A stretch of 64,000 nucleotides of DNA from Alkalihalobacillus sp. BA299 (lineage in GTDB: Bacteria; Bacillota; Bacilli; Bacillales; Bacillaceae_F), in the NCBI RefSeq assembly GCF_017745675.1, contig NZ_JAFLJM010000001.1:248001-312000 (forward strand). The letters are read 5' to 3'. The notes beneath the pieces were generated by a model. The model searched no databases, had not been told where the DNA came from, and saw nothing but the letters and a program-made list of their open reading frames with translations. The position numbers and the translations under genes were made by a program. Position 1 is the first letter of the stretch, and every line of letters starts with the position of its first letter. Positions 52,243-60,052 of the stretch are shown piece by piece.

Positions 52243-52719
52243 ATGAAAAAATTATTATTATCAAAGTTTGTGTTAATTGCTACATTACTACTTCTATCAG
52301 CTTGTACAGGTAGTCAAACAAATGATGAAGTTCCCAAAATAGTAGATGTTGAAATAATGATTCCTGGAAAGATTTCTCTCAATAAGGAAAGTGAATTGAG
52401 TGTGAAGCTAACTCAGGGATCAGATATTGTTGACGATGCAGATGAGGTTCAATTTGAAATATGGAAAGCGAATAGCAAGGAAGACAGCGAGATGATTGAA
52501 GCTAAACATGAAAAAGGTGGTATATATAGTATCCAAAAGACATTTAAAGAAGATGGACTATATTACGTTCAAACCCATGTAACTGCTCGTAGTTTACATG
52601 TCATGCCAAAGAAACAATTTATTGTAGGAACTGCTACGGAAGAGGAACTTAAAGAATTAGAGAAGAATTCCAATAAACAAGATGCACCAAGTGATCAAGG
52701 TGGTTCTCACCATCACTAA
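52243..52719 (+). CDS. YtkA/FixH-like lipoprotein
   Basis: The protein has 158 residues, ATG start with GAGGTGTCATACGCATA upstream. The signal peptide ends LLLSAC (C21). The mature part is an Ig-like beta domain: VDVEIMIPGKISLNKESELS, VQFEIWKANSKEDSEMIEAK, GGIYSIQKTFKEDGLYYVQT, HVTARSLHVMPKKQF, as in the YtkA domain. M, H residues (HVTARSLHVM) and the C-terminal HHH could bind copper. Outer-surface location by lipid anchor. It probably hands copper to the SCO/oxidase pathway. Confidence 0.78.
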   Translation: MKKLLLSKFVLIATLLLLSACTGSQTNDEVPKIVDVEIMIPGKISLNKESELSVKLTQGSDIVDDADEVQFEIWKANSKEDSEMIEAKHEKGGIYSIQKTFKEDGLYYVQTHVTARSLHVMPKKQFIVGTATEEELKELEKNSNKQDAPSDQGGSHHH

Positions 52720-52786
52720 TAAGGAAGGCGATAAGCTGTACTTTGCATATTTGAAAGGTGAGAAACCATACCACGGTTGGAAATAA
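52700..52786 (+). other. Out-of-frame coding-like tail after the YtkA-like gene
   Basis: A second frame overlapping the 3' end reads VVLTITNKEGDKLYFAYLKG, EKPYHGWK and stops. It looks like the end of a lost or shifted protein; no start of its own. Confidence 0.25.
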
Positions 52787-52841
52787 CCTTTTAAATACAG
52801 GGTTCTACAATATGTGTGAATAGTTTGAAAGGAGAAAAACG

Positions 52842-53318
52842 ATGAAAAAAGTAATCTTTCCTTTTCTAATTTTTTTTATAGTATTAGTTGGTTGTAGTAA
52901 TAAAGAAGAAGCCATTCTAGGCCCCTCACAAGAAACAATTCAAATGTTATCTCAGGAGGCACAAAAAATAGATGTAACTCTTCCTGATTTTGTTGAAGGA
53001 CGACCAAATATGGTTAAGGAAAATTATGCATTAAGTTCTAAATACTCAAATGTCCTAGAAAATATGCCTTGTTTCTGTGGTTGTGTAAACCAAGGGCACG
53101 AAAGTAACTTTAATTGTTTTATCAAAGAGAAAAACGGTGAGGATATTGTTTGGGACCAAATGAGCTTAAACTGTGATATATGTAATGGTATTGCAAGAGA
53201 ATCCATTGCTTTATACAAAGAAGGAAATTCTTTATACCAAATTAGAACTTACATCGATGATAAATATGGTGACTACGGCCCATCAACCAATACACCAATG
53301 CCTCCAGAAAATATGTAA
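52842..53318 (+). CDS. PCYCGC-motif lipoprotein (PCFCGC variant)
   Basis: The protein has 158 residues, ATG start with GAAAGGAG upstream. The signal ends VLVGC (C18). The mature part has ENMPCFCGCVNQGHESNFNC, FIKE and then MSLNCDICNGIARESIALYK, i.e. the PC[YF]CGC motif with two further cysteine pairs, and a C-terminal IRTYIDDKYGDYG. The family is exported and cysteine-rich; metal binding (copper) is supposed. Phenylalanine replaces the usual tyrosine. It is in the operon between the YtkA-like protein and the cytochrome c. Confidence 0.82.
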   Translation: MKKVIFPFLIFFIVLVGCSNKEEAILGPSQETIQMLSQEAQKIDVTLPDFVEGRPNMVKENYALSSKYSNVLENMPCFCGCVNQGHESNFNCFIKEKNGEDIVWDQMSLNCDICNGIARESIALYKEGNSLYQIRTYIDDKYGDYGPSTNTPMPPENM

Positions 53319-53332
53319 TTTGAGGAGTACAA

Positions 53333-54010
53333 ATGAAATACAAAAAGGTTTTGATAACTCTATCAGCTATAGTATTGTTTGGCATTATTTTATTTATCGG
53401 CAACAATTTTTTTACAGACCCATTTGTTGAATCGTCAATAGAAAGAGGAGAAGAAATTTATAATCATAGTTGTATCCAGTGCCATGGTAATAACGGAGAG
53501 GCTAGAAAAATTAGTAGTGCAACAACTTTAAATAACCAAGAGTTTTTATCTTTGGTAAGCGATGAATTTTTATTTAAAACCATTGCTGAAGGACGAGATA
53601 ACACAAAAATGCCAGCTTTTGGTCTAGATAACGGAGGAAAACTTGATCAAAAAGAAATTAAAGATATCATTGCTTTTATAAGAGCTTGGCAAAATAAGTC
53701 TATAAAAATGGATACACCGGAAGTAATAGCTGGGGATACAAATATTGGGCAAAAGCTATACAAAAAAAATTGTCTATCTTGCCATGCTAATGGTATAGGG
53801 CCAAATGTGATTAATCCTGATTTTTTAAAACAAGCGTCAAATGAATTTTTATGGGCAACCATCGCTTACGGTAGATCTAATACAGCAATGGGGCCCTCTC
53901 TCAAAGGACTAAATGGAGTTCGTCAACTTACAGGAGAAGAAATAAATTCCCTTGTTGTGTTTTTAAGGAGTCAAGGAGAGGTGAAAGAGGAAAATGAAAA
54001 TACAGAATAA
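53333..54010 (+). CDS. Membrane-anchored dihaem cytochrome c
   Basis: The protein has 225 residues, ATG start with GAGGAG upstream. One N-terminal helix (7-25) anchors it, with two cytochrome c domains outside: haem 1 at C47-x2-C50-H51 (CIQCHGNNGE) with a distal M near TKMPAFG, and haem 2 at C147-x2-C150-H151 (CLSCHANGIGP) with a methionine near TAMGPSLKG. It transfers electrons between a quinol or reductase and a caa3-type or similar oxidase. It overlaps the SCO gene by 17 bases. It needs a cytochrome c maturation system, not encoded here. Confidence 0.88.
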   Translation: MKYKKVLITLSAIVLFGIILFIGNNFFTDPFVESSIERGEEIYNHSCIQCHGNNGEARKISSATTLNNQEFLSLVSDEFLFKTIAEGRDNTKMPAFGLDNGGKLDQKEIKDIIAFIRAWQNKSIKMDTPEVIAGDTNIGQKLYKKNCLSCHANGIGPNVINPDFLKQASNEFLWATIAYGRSNTAMGPSLKGLNGVRQLTGEEINSLVVFLRSQGEVKEENENTE

Positions 54011-54578
54011 CATAAAAAAACTTTTATCTGTTTTAATTTTAATCATATTAACAGCTTGTTCGGGGAATGAAATTGAAAACCGAGTTAACTGGGAAGTAAA
54101 AGATTTTAGTTTTATAAATCAAGATAATCAACAATTGAGTCTTGAAGACTTAAAAGGTAAGGTTTGGGTTGCCGATTTTATTTTTACGAATTGCCAAACA
54201 GTATGTCCAATCTTAACTTTTAATATGGCAAAACTTCAACAAATGTTAAAAGATGAAGGAATTGAGGTAGAATTAGTATCTTTTAGTGTAGATCCTGAGG
54301 AGGATACTCCTGAAAAGTTAAAAGAGTATGCTACTAATTTTAATGCTGATTTTAAAAACTGGCACTTCTTAACTGGATATGAACAAGAAGAAATAAAAGA
54401 TTTAGCTTTAGAGAGTTTTAAAACCATTGTACAGGAGGACTCAAATTCCGACCAAGTAATCCATGGGACAAGGTATTATTTAGTTGACCAGGAAGGGAAT
54501 GTAGTTAAGAATTATTTAGGCGATCAAGATGTTCCTTATGAACAGATTATAAAAGACATTAAATCATTAACGAAATAG
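53994..54578 (+). CDS. SCO1/SenC copper-delivery lipoprotein
   Basis: The protein has 194 residues; ATG 53994 lies inside the cytochrome gene, with AGAGGTGAAAGAGG upstream. The signal ends LTAC (C22). The thioredoxin-like fold holds VADFIFTNCQTVCPILTFNM (C67, C71) and H157 in HGTRYYLVDQEG, the three copper ligands of SCO proteins. SVDPEEDTPEKLKEYA and GYEQEEIKDLA are also typical. SCO loads the CuA centre of cytochrome c oxidase. With ctaG it forms an oxidase copper-assembly pair carried on the element. Confidence 0.9.
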   Translation: MKIQNNIKKLLSVLILIILTACSGNEIENRVNWEVKDFSFINQDNQQLSLEDLKGKVWVADFIFTNCQTVCPILTFNMAKLQQMLKDEGIEVELVSFSVDPEEDTPEKLKEYATNFNADFKNWHFLTGYEQEEIKDLALESFKTIVQEDSNSDQVIHGTRYYLVDQEGNVVKNYLGDQDVPYEQIIKDIKSLTK

Positions 54579-54586
54579 GCGGATAT

Positions 54587-54667
54587 ATGAGAAAACTAGT
54601 AGTTTTAAGTTGGATAGTACTAATTATCAGTATCGTCCTATTTTTTATACCAAGACGGGATTGGTAA
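54587..54667 (+). CDS. 26-residue single-span membrane peptide
   Basis: ATG 54587 comes 8 nt after the SCO stop. It reads MRKLVVLSWIVLIISIVLFF, IPRRDW: one helix and a basic end. It has the look of a small subunit or a truncated gene of the oxidase set. A weak GGCGGATAT precedes it. Confidence 0.4.
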   Translation: MRKLVVLSWIVLIISIVLFFIPRRDW

Positions 54668-54780
54668 TAGGATTTAATTGATCTATATAAATAAAATTGT
54701 TCTTAAAGTGATAAACAAAGTCTACCCCCACGTAAAAAGATTACAAGAAATGGGAGATATAGATTTAAAAAAGCAAAAAT

Positions 54781-54814
54781 GGCACTAAGAAAATTATTTT
54801 CTGGTGCTTTTTTT
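54781..54814 (+). terminator. Terminator of the copper operon
   Basis: GCACTAAGAAAA pairs with TTTTCTGGTGC, then TTTTTTT. It is the last structure before the right end of the element. Confidence 0.65.
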
Positions 54815-54905
54815 ATGCAAATTAATAATATTGTATTTACTTTAACAAAGTTACCTATGTTTATTTAGGTTTATCAATAGTTTATAATAAAAAATGCATA
54901 TGCAA

Positions 54906-54914
54906 GTGATTGAT
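54906..54914 (-). repeat. Right end inverted repeat
   Basis: GTGATTGAT is the inverse of ATCAATCAC at 38554. It lies 10 nt inside the right boundary, so the ends are not symmetrical. Confidence 0.45.
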
Positions 54915-54924
54915 TAATAACTAT

Positions 54925-55350
54925 GGTCGCTTACTTGCCTATGTTTGGGTAGGGGATAAAATGTTCAATGAGCTGCTGCTTGAACAGGGATTAGCTCGCG
55001 TTGCTTATATTTTTGCGCCAAATACAAAGCATGTTGATCGGTTCTATGAGATACAAAAGGAAGCGCAGCAAAAGGCGATTGGAATTTGGAGTATAGAAAA
55101 CTATACGACGGATCGTGGTTTTGATGAGGATCGTGGTTTTGATGAAAATGTAATAGATACTACAGAGGAAGCGCCATCTGAACAGCAACCAGGCTGTGAT
55201 AATCCAACGATTAAAGGAAATCATAGTTCAAGCGGTGAATTGATCTATCATGTTCCAGGTGGACAGTTCTATGAACAAACCAATCCAGAAGAGATGTTTT
55301 GTACAGAAGAAGAAGCACAAGAAGCAGGCTATAGAAAATCCAAAAGGTAA
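54925..55350 (+). pseudogene. Thermonuclease-like lipoprotein, C-terminal half (interrupted gene)
   Basis: From GGT 54925 the frame reads GRLLAYVWVGDKMFNELLLE, QGLARVAYIFAPNTKHVDRF, GIWSIENYTTDRGF, then a second domain PGCDNPTIKGNHSSSGELIY, HVPGGQFYEQTNPEEMFCTE, EEAQEAGYRKSKR. Joined to 38128-38553 it makes 283 residues. DRGFDEDRGFDE is a small in-frame tandem repeat. Immediately upstream the frame reads through element DNA with a stop at 54911, so only an unlikely internal start could translate it. Confidence 0.85.
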
Positions 55351-55365
55351 AATGCACTTGAAGAG

Positions 55366-55506
55366 ATGGATATTAACGAGGTAGCTCAATGGATGAAAGA
55401 TAAATATGTCGCTCATTTGTATAACGAAAAGGGGGATAATCGGTTATCGAATTAGACCGTGTTAAAGGGCGAAGTTGTCAGATATAAAAAAGTTGAAGAA
55501 TGGTAG
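55366..55506 (+). pseudogene. Small gene with in-frame stop, unknown
   Basis: ATG 55366 reads MDINEVAQWMKDKYVAHLYN, EKGDNRLSN, stop (TAG), then TVLKGEVVRYKKVEEW, stop, all in one frame. It may be a small protein broken by a nonsense change. Not recognised. Confidence 0.3.
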
Positions 55507-55516
55507 GGGTAAAACC

Positions 55517-55551
55517 AATAGCTTGGCATCGCCAGGCTATTCATCTTTTTT
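55517..55551 (+). terminator. Intrinsic terminator
   Basis: AATAGCTTGGC pairs with GCCAGGCTATT, then TCATCTTTTTT. Confidence 0.75.
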
Positions 55552-55642
55552 GAGGGACACCTAATGAATGATGATTCTATTTAGAACATCTTGAATTGCC
55601 CACTTTTTAGTTAAAAAATCTTAATATAAAGGAAGAGTTTCA

Positions 55643-56758
55643 GTGGAACAGAAAAACCTAAAATTAACGAAAAATCTACGTCATGAATTACATATGCATC
55701 CCGAACTGTCCAACGAAGAGGTTTGGACGAAACAGCATTTAATGGATTTTCTTAAAACCTATACACAACTAGAGATTGTAGACAGAGGCCGATGGTTTTA
55801 TGCGGTTTATCGGGCAGGTAAGGACAAAAAGAACATTGCGTTTCGTGCTGATTTTGATGCACTTCCGATTGAAGAAACGATTGATGTACCGCATGCTTCG
55901 AAATTTACAGGGGTTTCGCATAAATGCGGACACGATGGTCACTCCGCATGCCTTGCTGGGTTTGCCCTTGAAATTGACCAGAAAGGGGCTGACAAAAACA
56001 TCTTTTTCTTGTTTCAGCATGCAGAGGAAACAGGAGATGGGGCGGTTCAATGTGTTTCTTTTATAAAGGAAAATCGCATCGAAGAAATTTTTGCCTACCA
56101 CAATATGAGCGGGATGGCTCTCAACGCTGTTCATGTTATTGACGGAACGGCTCACTGCGCATCCAAGGGAATGACCATTCATATGGAAGGTACTCCAGCA
56201 CATGCAAGCCAACCAGAGGATGGAGTAAATCCGGCGTTTGCGATGGCAAAGATTATTGAAGCAATCCCTAAGTTTACTTCTCCAAAGAAAAATAACGGGA
56301 TGGTACTATGCACCGTCGTTCAGGTTGAAATTGGGGAAAGAGCGTTTGGTGTAGCTGCAAGTAAAGGAAACTTGCTTTTAACTATTCGTGCATTATATGA
56401 AGAAGAGTTAGAAAAGCTCCAGAAAAACCTTGAAGATTTTTCTCTTGCTCTCTCTACACAGTACGGACTGAAGACAAGCTTCTCGTACAACGACACCTTT
56501 CCTGAAACAGTGAATCACCAGGAAAGCTCTGATAAGATCCGTAAAGCATGTCAAAACAAAGGGCTTCAGGTAGTTGAAATGAAAGAAGCATTCCGTGCCT
56601 CTGAAGATTTTGGCTATTATTTGAAAGAGACAAGGGGAGCCATCTGTTTCATCGGAAACGGTAAGGATTATCCTCATATCCATACCGTCCAGTATGATTT
56701 CCGGGATGAGATCATCAAAACTGCGGTTGAACTTTTTAAAGGGTTAGCTGAATTGTAA
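55643..56758 (+). CDS. M20 family amidohydrolase (N-acyl-amino-acid type), protein 1
   Basis: The protein has 371 residues, GTG start with AAAGGAAGAG upstream. It has RHELHMHPELSNEEVWT at the N-terminus, AFRADFDALPIEET (metal aspartate), SHKCGHDGHSACLAGFAL (metal C and H, GHD), QHAEETGDGA (catalytic E-E), and AYHNMSGMAL (metal H), then the lid domain and a final AICFIGNGKDYPHIHTVQYD. This is the IAA-amino-acid hydrolase / N-acyl-L-amino acid amidohydrolase group (M20D), which frees amino acids from N-acyl conjugates. C-x-x-x-x-x-H replaces the H of aminoacylases, as normal for M20D. It is followed at 90 nt by a glutamine-amidotransferase-like gene. Confidence 0.87.
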   Translation: MEQKNLKLTKNLRHELHMHPELSNEEVWTKQHLMDFLKTYTQLEIVDRGRWFYAVYRAGKDKKNIAFRADFDALPIEETIDVPHASKFTGVSHKCGHDGHSACLAGFALEIDQKGADKNIFFLFQHAEETGDGAVQCVSFIKENRIEEIFAYHNMSGMALNAVHVIDGTAHCASKGMTIHMEGTPAHASQPEDGVNPAFAMAKIIEAIPKFTSPKKNNGMVLCTVVQVEIGERAFGVAASKGNLLLTIRALYEEELEKLQKNLEDFSLALSTQYGLKTSFSYNDTFPETVNHQESSDKIRKACQNKGLQVVEMKEAFRASEDFGYYLKETRGAICFIGNGKDYPHIHTVQYDFRDEIIKTAVELFKGLAEL

Positions 56759-56847
56759 ACTGAAGTTTATTTTGTAGAAATGACAATGGCTTGGTGTAGT
56801 GTTTTACAATAAGAGACAAATAAAAAGTTAGAAAAGAGGAAACATAG

Positions 56848-57594
56848 ATGAAAAAACCGCTTATTGGTGTATTACCATTGTACGATGAGATAAAAGAAAG
56901 CTACTGGATGTTACCAGGTTACATGAAAGGGATTGAAGAGGCTGGCGGGATACCTGTCATGCTTCCATTAACAACAGATCGAGATATAATCTTATCAATT
57001 GCAGATCAATTTGATGGTTTTCTATTTACAGGAGGTCAGGATCTTAACCCTGAAATATATGGTGAAAAGAAAGAATCGGTATGTGGAAAACCATGTGATG
57101 ATCGTGATGTGATGGAAGAGATTCTTTTTAACAGAGTAGTAGAACTAAATAAACCAGCCTTTGGTATTTGTCGTGGATTACAATTATTTAATGCGTTGTT
57201 AGGAGGAAAACTATATCAAGATCTTGTAACCCAGAGGCATCAAGAAAAACAATTAGATCATAAACAAAATCCACCATATGAAAAACCCGTACATAAAGTT
57301 TACATTGATAAAGAAAACAGACTCTATCACATCTTAAAAAAAGAGTCGATTAAGGTAAATAGCTTACATCATCAAGGGATTAAAGAATTATCCCGTCAAT
57401 TAGTATCCATCGCTCACTCGGAAGATGGTTTAATTGAAGCTGTTTATATGCCTGAGAAAGCATTTGTTCTAGCTGTACAGTGGCATCCAGAAATAAATTA
57501 TATAGAAGATGATAGTAGCTTTAAGTTGTTCATTGAATTTGTAGAGGCTTGTAAAAAAACTTCTGAAACTCAAATACCAGGATCATGCTTATAA
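56848..57594 (+). CDS. Gamma-glutamyl-GABA hydrolase-like class I amidotransferase (peptidase C26)
   Basis: The protein has 248 residues, ATG start with AAAGAGGAAAC upstream. It reads KPLIGVLPLYDE, IPVMLPLTTD, FDGFLFTGGQDLNPEIYGEK, PAFGICRGLQLFNALLGGKL, (nucleophile C in GICRG), VNSLHHQGI, and LAVQWHPEIN (catalytic H and E). This is the PuuD group, which hydrolyses gamma-glutamyl amides such as gamma-glutamyl-GABA in polyamine breakdown. No other puu gene is near. It is a stand-alone cytosolic hydrolase that fits the amide-hydrolysing neighbours. Confidence 0.85.
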   Translation: MKKPLIGVLPLYDEIKESYWMLPGYMKGIEEAGGIPVMLPLTTDRDIILSIADQFDGFLFTGGQDLNPEIYGEKKESVCGKPCDDRDVMEEILFNRVVELNKPAFGICRGLQLFNALLGGKLYQDLVTQRHQEKQLDHKQNPPYEKPVHKVYIDKENRLYHILKKESIKVNSLHHQGIKELSRQLVSIAHSEDGLIEAVYMPEKAFVLAVQWHPEINYIEDDSSFKLFIEFVEACKKTSETQIPGSCL

Positions 57595-57678
57595 TCTTCC
57601 AAACCTGACTTATTGTTATATAGAGGGGATAATTAAATAAGAATAAGGGTAATTTAGTTACAAAAAGGAACTTATTAA

Positions 57679-58152
57679 ATGATTGGACTAATGATTGCTG
57701 TTATTCTTTTTAATTCTATTGCTTTTATAACTAACAAACGGCTTTCTAAAAACCAAATCGTCCATATTTGGACATTTACAATTGCCTTTCAATTATTATT
57801 TGATGAGTTTATTGATCAAAAATACCAAGGCTATTGGTACTTTGCAAAAGGTGTTAACTGGGAATCTCTACCTGCTCTGACAATGCTCATACCACCTGTT
57901 AATGTAATGTTTTTAAATTGGTATCCTTTCGATAAATCATTATTAAAGCGTATTCTTTATTTCATATTTTGGTTGCATCTTATTTTAACTTATGAAGTTA
58001 TAGCATTGCTACCAGAACCATGGGGATACTTTAATTATGGGTGGTGGAATATATGGCTTTCAGCACTTATTGACCCTGTTTTGCTAATAATAATATTAAA
58101 GTATTATAGGTGGATTTGTAAGATTGAAAAAAATCGTGATCTGTCACTGTGA
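57679..58152 (+). CDS. CBO0543-family membrane protein
   Basis: The protein has 157 residues with four to five membrane helices. It reads NKRLSKNQIVHIWTFTIAFQ, LLFDEFIDQKYQGYWYFAKG, VNWESLPALTMLIPPVNVMF, LNWYPFDKS, matching the Clostridium/Bacillus CBO0543 family (D-x-K-Y-x-G-Y-W-Y; P-P-V-N-x-x-F-L-N-W-Y-P). Its role is unknown. The final codons R-D-L-S-L and the stop overlap the repeat at 58142, so the C-terminus may be recent. AAAAAGGAAC precedes the ATG. Confidence 0.75.
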   Translation: MIGLMIAVILFNSIAFITNKRLSKNQIVHIWTFTIAFQLLFDEFIDQKYQGYWYFAKGVNWESLPALTMLIPPVNVMFLNWYPFDKSLLKRILYFIFWLHLILTYEVIALLPEPWGYFNYGWWNIWLSALIDPVLLIIILKYYRWICKIEKNRDLSL

Positions 58153-58170
58153 CACCCCGAAATATGTCGA
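58142..58170. repeat. GTCACTGTGAC family repeat, copy
   Basis: TGTCACTGTGACACCCCGAA then ATATGTCGA. It supplies the stop codon of the CBO0543-family gene. Confidence 0.65.
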
Positions 58171-58317
58171 AATCATAAAAGGTACTTCCTGAATTTTGTA
58201 AACTTCATGTTACATTTTCTTTCCAATCGACGGACAACTTCAAATTTTAGTGAAATAATTTGCATATAACACTAATATTTGGATCAATAAGGTCCTGTTT
58301 ATGAAAGGAGTACATTT

Positions 58318-59679
58318 ATGATTAATACCGGTACTACGAAGATGACGATAACTCAACTATCATCCTCCCTTAAAAAGAAGGAAGTCTCACCAGTAGAGGT
58401 CACACAGGCTTTCTTTGACAAAATTGAAAAGCTAGACTCTAATGTTAAGGCTTGGGTAAGACTTACAAAAGAAGAAGCGCTGGCACAAGCGAAAGTACTT
58501 GAAGAAGATCATACTACCATGGAAAGTCTCCCGTTATTCGGAATTCCATTTGGAGTGAAGGATATTATTTATACAAAAGGAGTCATGACAAGTGCCGGAT
58601 CACGAGTAAATGAGAACTTCATTCCAAAAGAGGATGCAACCATCGTTCAAAAACTGAAGGCTGCAGGTTCCATTGTATTAGGAAAAACGACAACGACGGA
58701 ATATGCGAGTTTAGGTGGACCTCCAGAAACGCGTAACCCTTGGAATCTTGAGCATACTCCTGGTGGTTCAAGCTCAGGTTCAGCCGCTGCCCTTGCATCG
58801 CAAACTGCGATGTTTACATTAGGTACACAAACAGCAGGATCACTGTCCCGCCCAGCTTCATTTAATGGTTTAACGGTCTTAAAAGGAACATTTGGATTGG
58901 TTAGTCGCAATGGCATTATTCCTGCAAGTTGGAGTCTTGATCACGCAGGTGCTTTTACTCATACAGTTGAAGATACTTGTCTTGTTTATAATGAACTACT
59001 TGGCCATGACCCAAAGGATCCAGCTTCTCTGAAGGCAGGTATTGAAAAGCTTAGATGTACGGATAGTGTGCCCCTTCAAACGATGAAGATAGGTGTACCG
59101 CAAGACTATTTCTTCGATGATATTGATTCTTCCGTACAATATGTTTTTGACCAAACGCTTCAGGAGCTTAAAAGATTAGGGGTGACACTTGTTCCATTCC
59201 AGCTGCCTTATAATCTTATTGAAGCCAATAGTGCACACGAAACTGTGATGAAGACTGAAATGGCAAGCTATCATGAAGATATGTATCAGGATAGAGGCCA
59301 TCTGTATACGGAAAGCATGCAAGACCTCATTCGTTCAGGATTAAAAATAACAGCAACAGATTACATAAAGGCTCAACGGATTCGTGATGAATATAGGGCG
59401 CTGTTGGTCTCGAGTTTAGCGGATGTAGATGCGATCGTGACACCAGCTGCACCAACACCAGCTCCTTATGGAATACAAGCTACTGGGTCTCCTCGTTTCA
59501 ATGCATTGTTTACAAATGCGGGCATACCGACATTAACCATTCCTGCAGGCTTTTCGAATCATCTTCCCATTGGTATTCAATTTGCCGGACGGCCTTTAAC
59601 AGAGCAGACGCTCATAAATATTGGTCATCGTTTCCAACTAGAAACCGACTTTCATCAGCAGCAAGCCATAACCATATGA
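58318..59679 (+). CDS. Amidase (amidase-signature family)
   Basis: The protein has 453 residues, ATG start with AAAGGAGTACATTT upstream. The Lys-cisSer-Ser triad is visible: K in PFGVKDIIYTKGV (about residue 81), cis-Ser in TPGGSSSGSAAALAS (about 155) and the nucleophile in TAGSLSRPASFNGLTVLKGT (about 180). It resembles GatA-type and aryl-acylamidases but has no GatB/GatC partner beside it, so it is a catabolic amidase hydrolysing carboxylic amides to acid and ammonia. It lies in a set of amide-bond hydrolases (M20, C26, M20) and is cytosolic. Confidence 0.88.
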   Translation: MINTGTTKMTITQLSSSLKKKEVSPVEVTQAFFDKIEKLDSNVKAWVRLTKEEALAQAKVLEEDHTTMESLPLFGIPFGVKDIIYTKGVMTSAGSRVNENFIPKEDATIVQKLKAAGSIVLGKTTTTEYASLGGPPETRNPWNLEHTPGGSSSGSAAALASQTAMFTLGTQTAGSLSRPASFNGLTVLKGTFGLVSRNGIIPASWSLDHAGAFTHTVEDTCLVYNELLGHDPKDPASLKAGIEKLRCTDSVPLQTMKIGVPQDYFFDDIDSSVQYVFDQTLQELKRLGVTLVPFQLPYNLIEANSAHETVMKTEMASYHEDMYQDRGHLYTESMQDLIRSGLKITATDYIKAQRIRDEYRALLVSSLADVDAIVTPAAPTPAPYGIQATGSPRFNALFTNAGIPTLTIPAGFSNHLPIGIQFAGRPLTEQTLINIGHRFQLETDFHQQQAITI

Positions 59680-59819
59680 AGGATGGAAAGGTGAGGTTGT
59701 AGATAAGCATTGAGAAATAAATCTATCCATTTTCCTTTTTTAAAGAGGGCTTATTAATCGAAAAAATTTATTATTGAATCGACCGATGTTAGCTTGAAAA
59801 ACAAGGAGAGTCCATTACA

Positions 59820-59942
59820 ATGACTTTTTCGAATTTGGTTTTTTTAGCTGAAGAAAAAAAGTTAGGAAGGAGATCTTACGAAGGAAAGGTAATTCTAAAA
59901 AATACCTGGTACAGTATTAAGTATCAGGAAACATATCAATAA
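59820..59942 (+). CDS. Possible 40-residue peptide
   Basis: AAGGAGAG lies 10 nt before the ATG. It reads MTFSNLVFLAEEKKLGRRSY, EGKVILKNTWYSIKYQETYQ. It is not recognised. The rest of the gap 59680-60052 holds no other gene. Confidence 0.25.
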   Translation: MTFSNLVFLAEEKKLGRRSYEGKVILKNTWYSIKYQETYQ

Positions 59943-60052
59943 TCATAAGTTAAGGTAAACGAGATATTTTATAGAGAGGAGGATCAAATAAAAATTCTAA
60001 ACTTGGATGGATCAAATTCTCTTAATTTAAACCGGAAAGGAGTAATTTTTAT

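Larger units (their letters stand above)
38554..54924. mobile_element. 16.4-kb Tn554-like recombinase-trio element with copper/oxidase cargo, inserted in a nuclease gene
   Basis: The boundaries are set by the two halves of one gene, which rejoin in frame with no base lost: codon TAT ends at 38553 and GGT begins at 54925. Inside are an intact nuclease paralogue, a YnfA relic, three large tyrosine recombinases, and a copper/cytochrome-oxidase gene set. Short inverted ends (ATCAATCAC at 38554, GTGATTGAT at 54906) are visible, and TAT occurs at both junctions. No target duplication longer than that is seen. This fits elements moved by tyrosine recombinases rather than DDE transposases. The element may have grown by several insertions. 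Confidence 0.85.

Noticed and set aside
38554-54924. Integrative conjugative element
   Set aside because: No relaxase, coupling protein, type IV secretion or replication gene is present; only recombinases and cargo.
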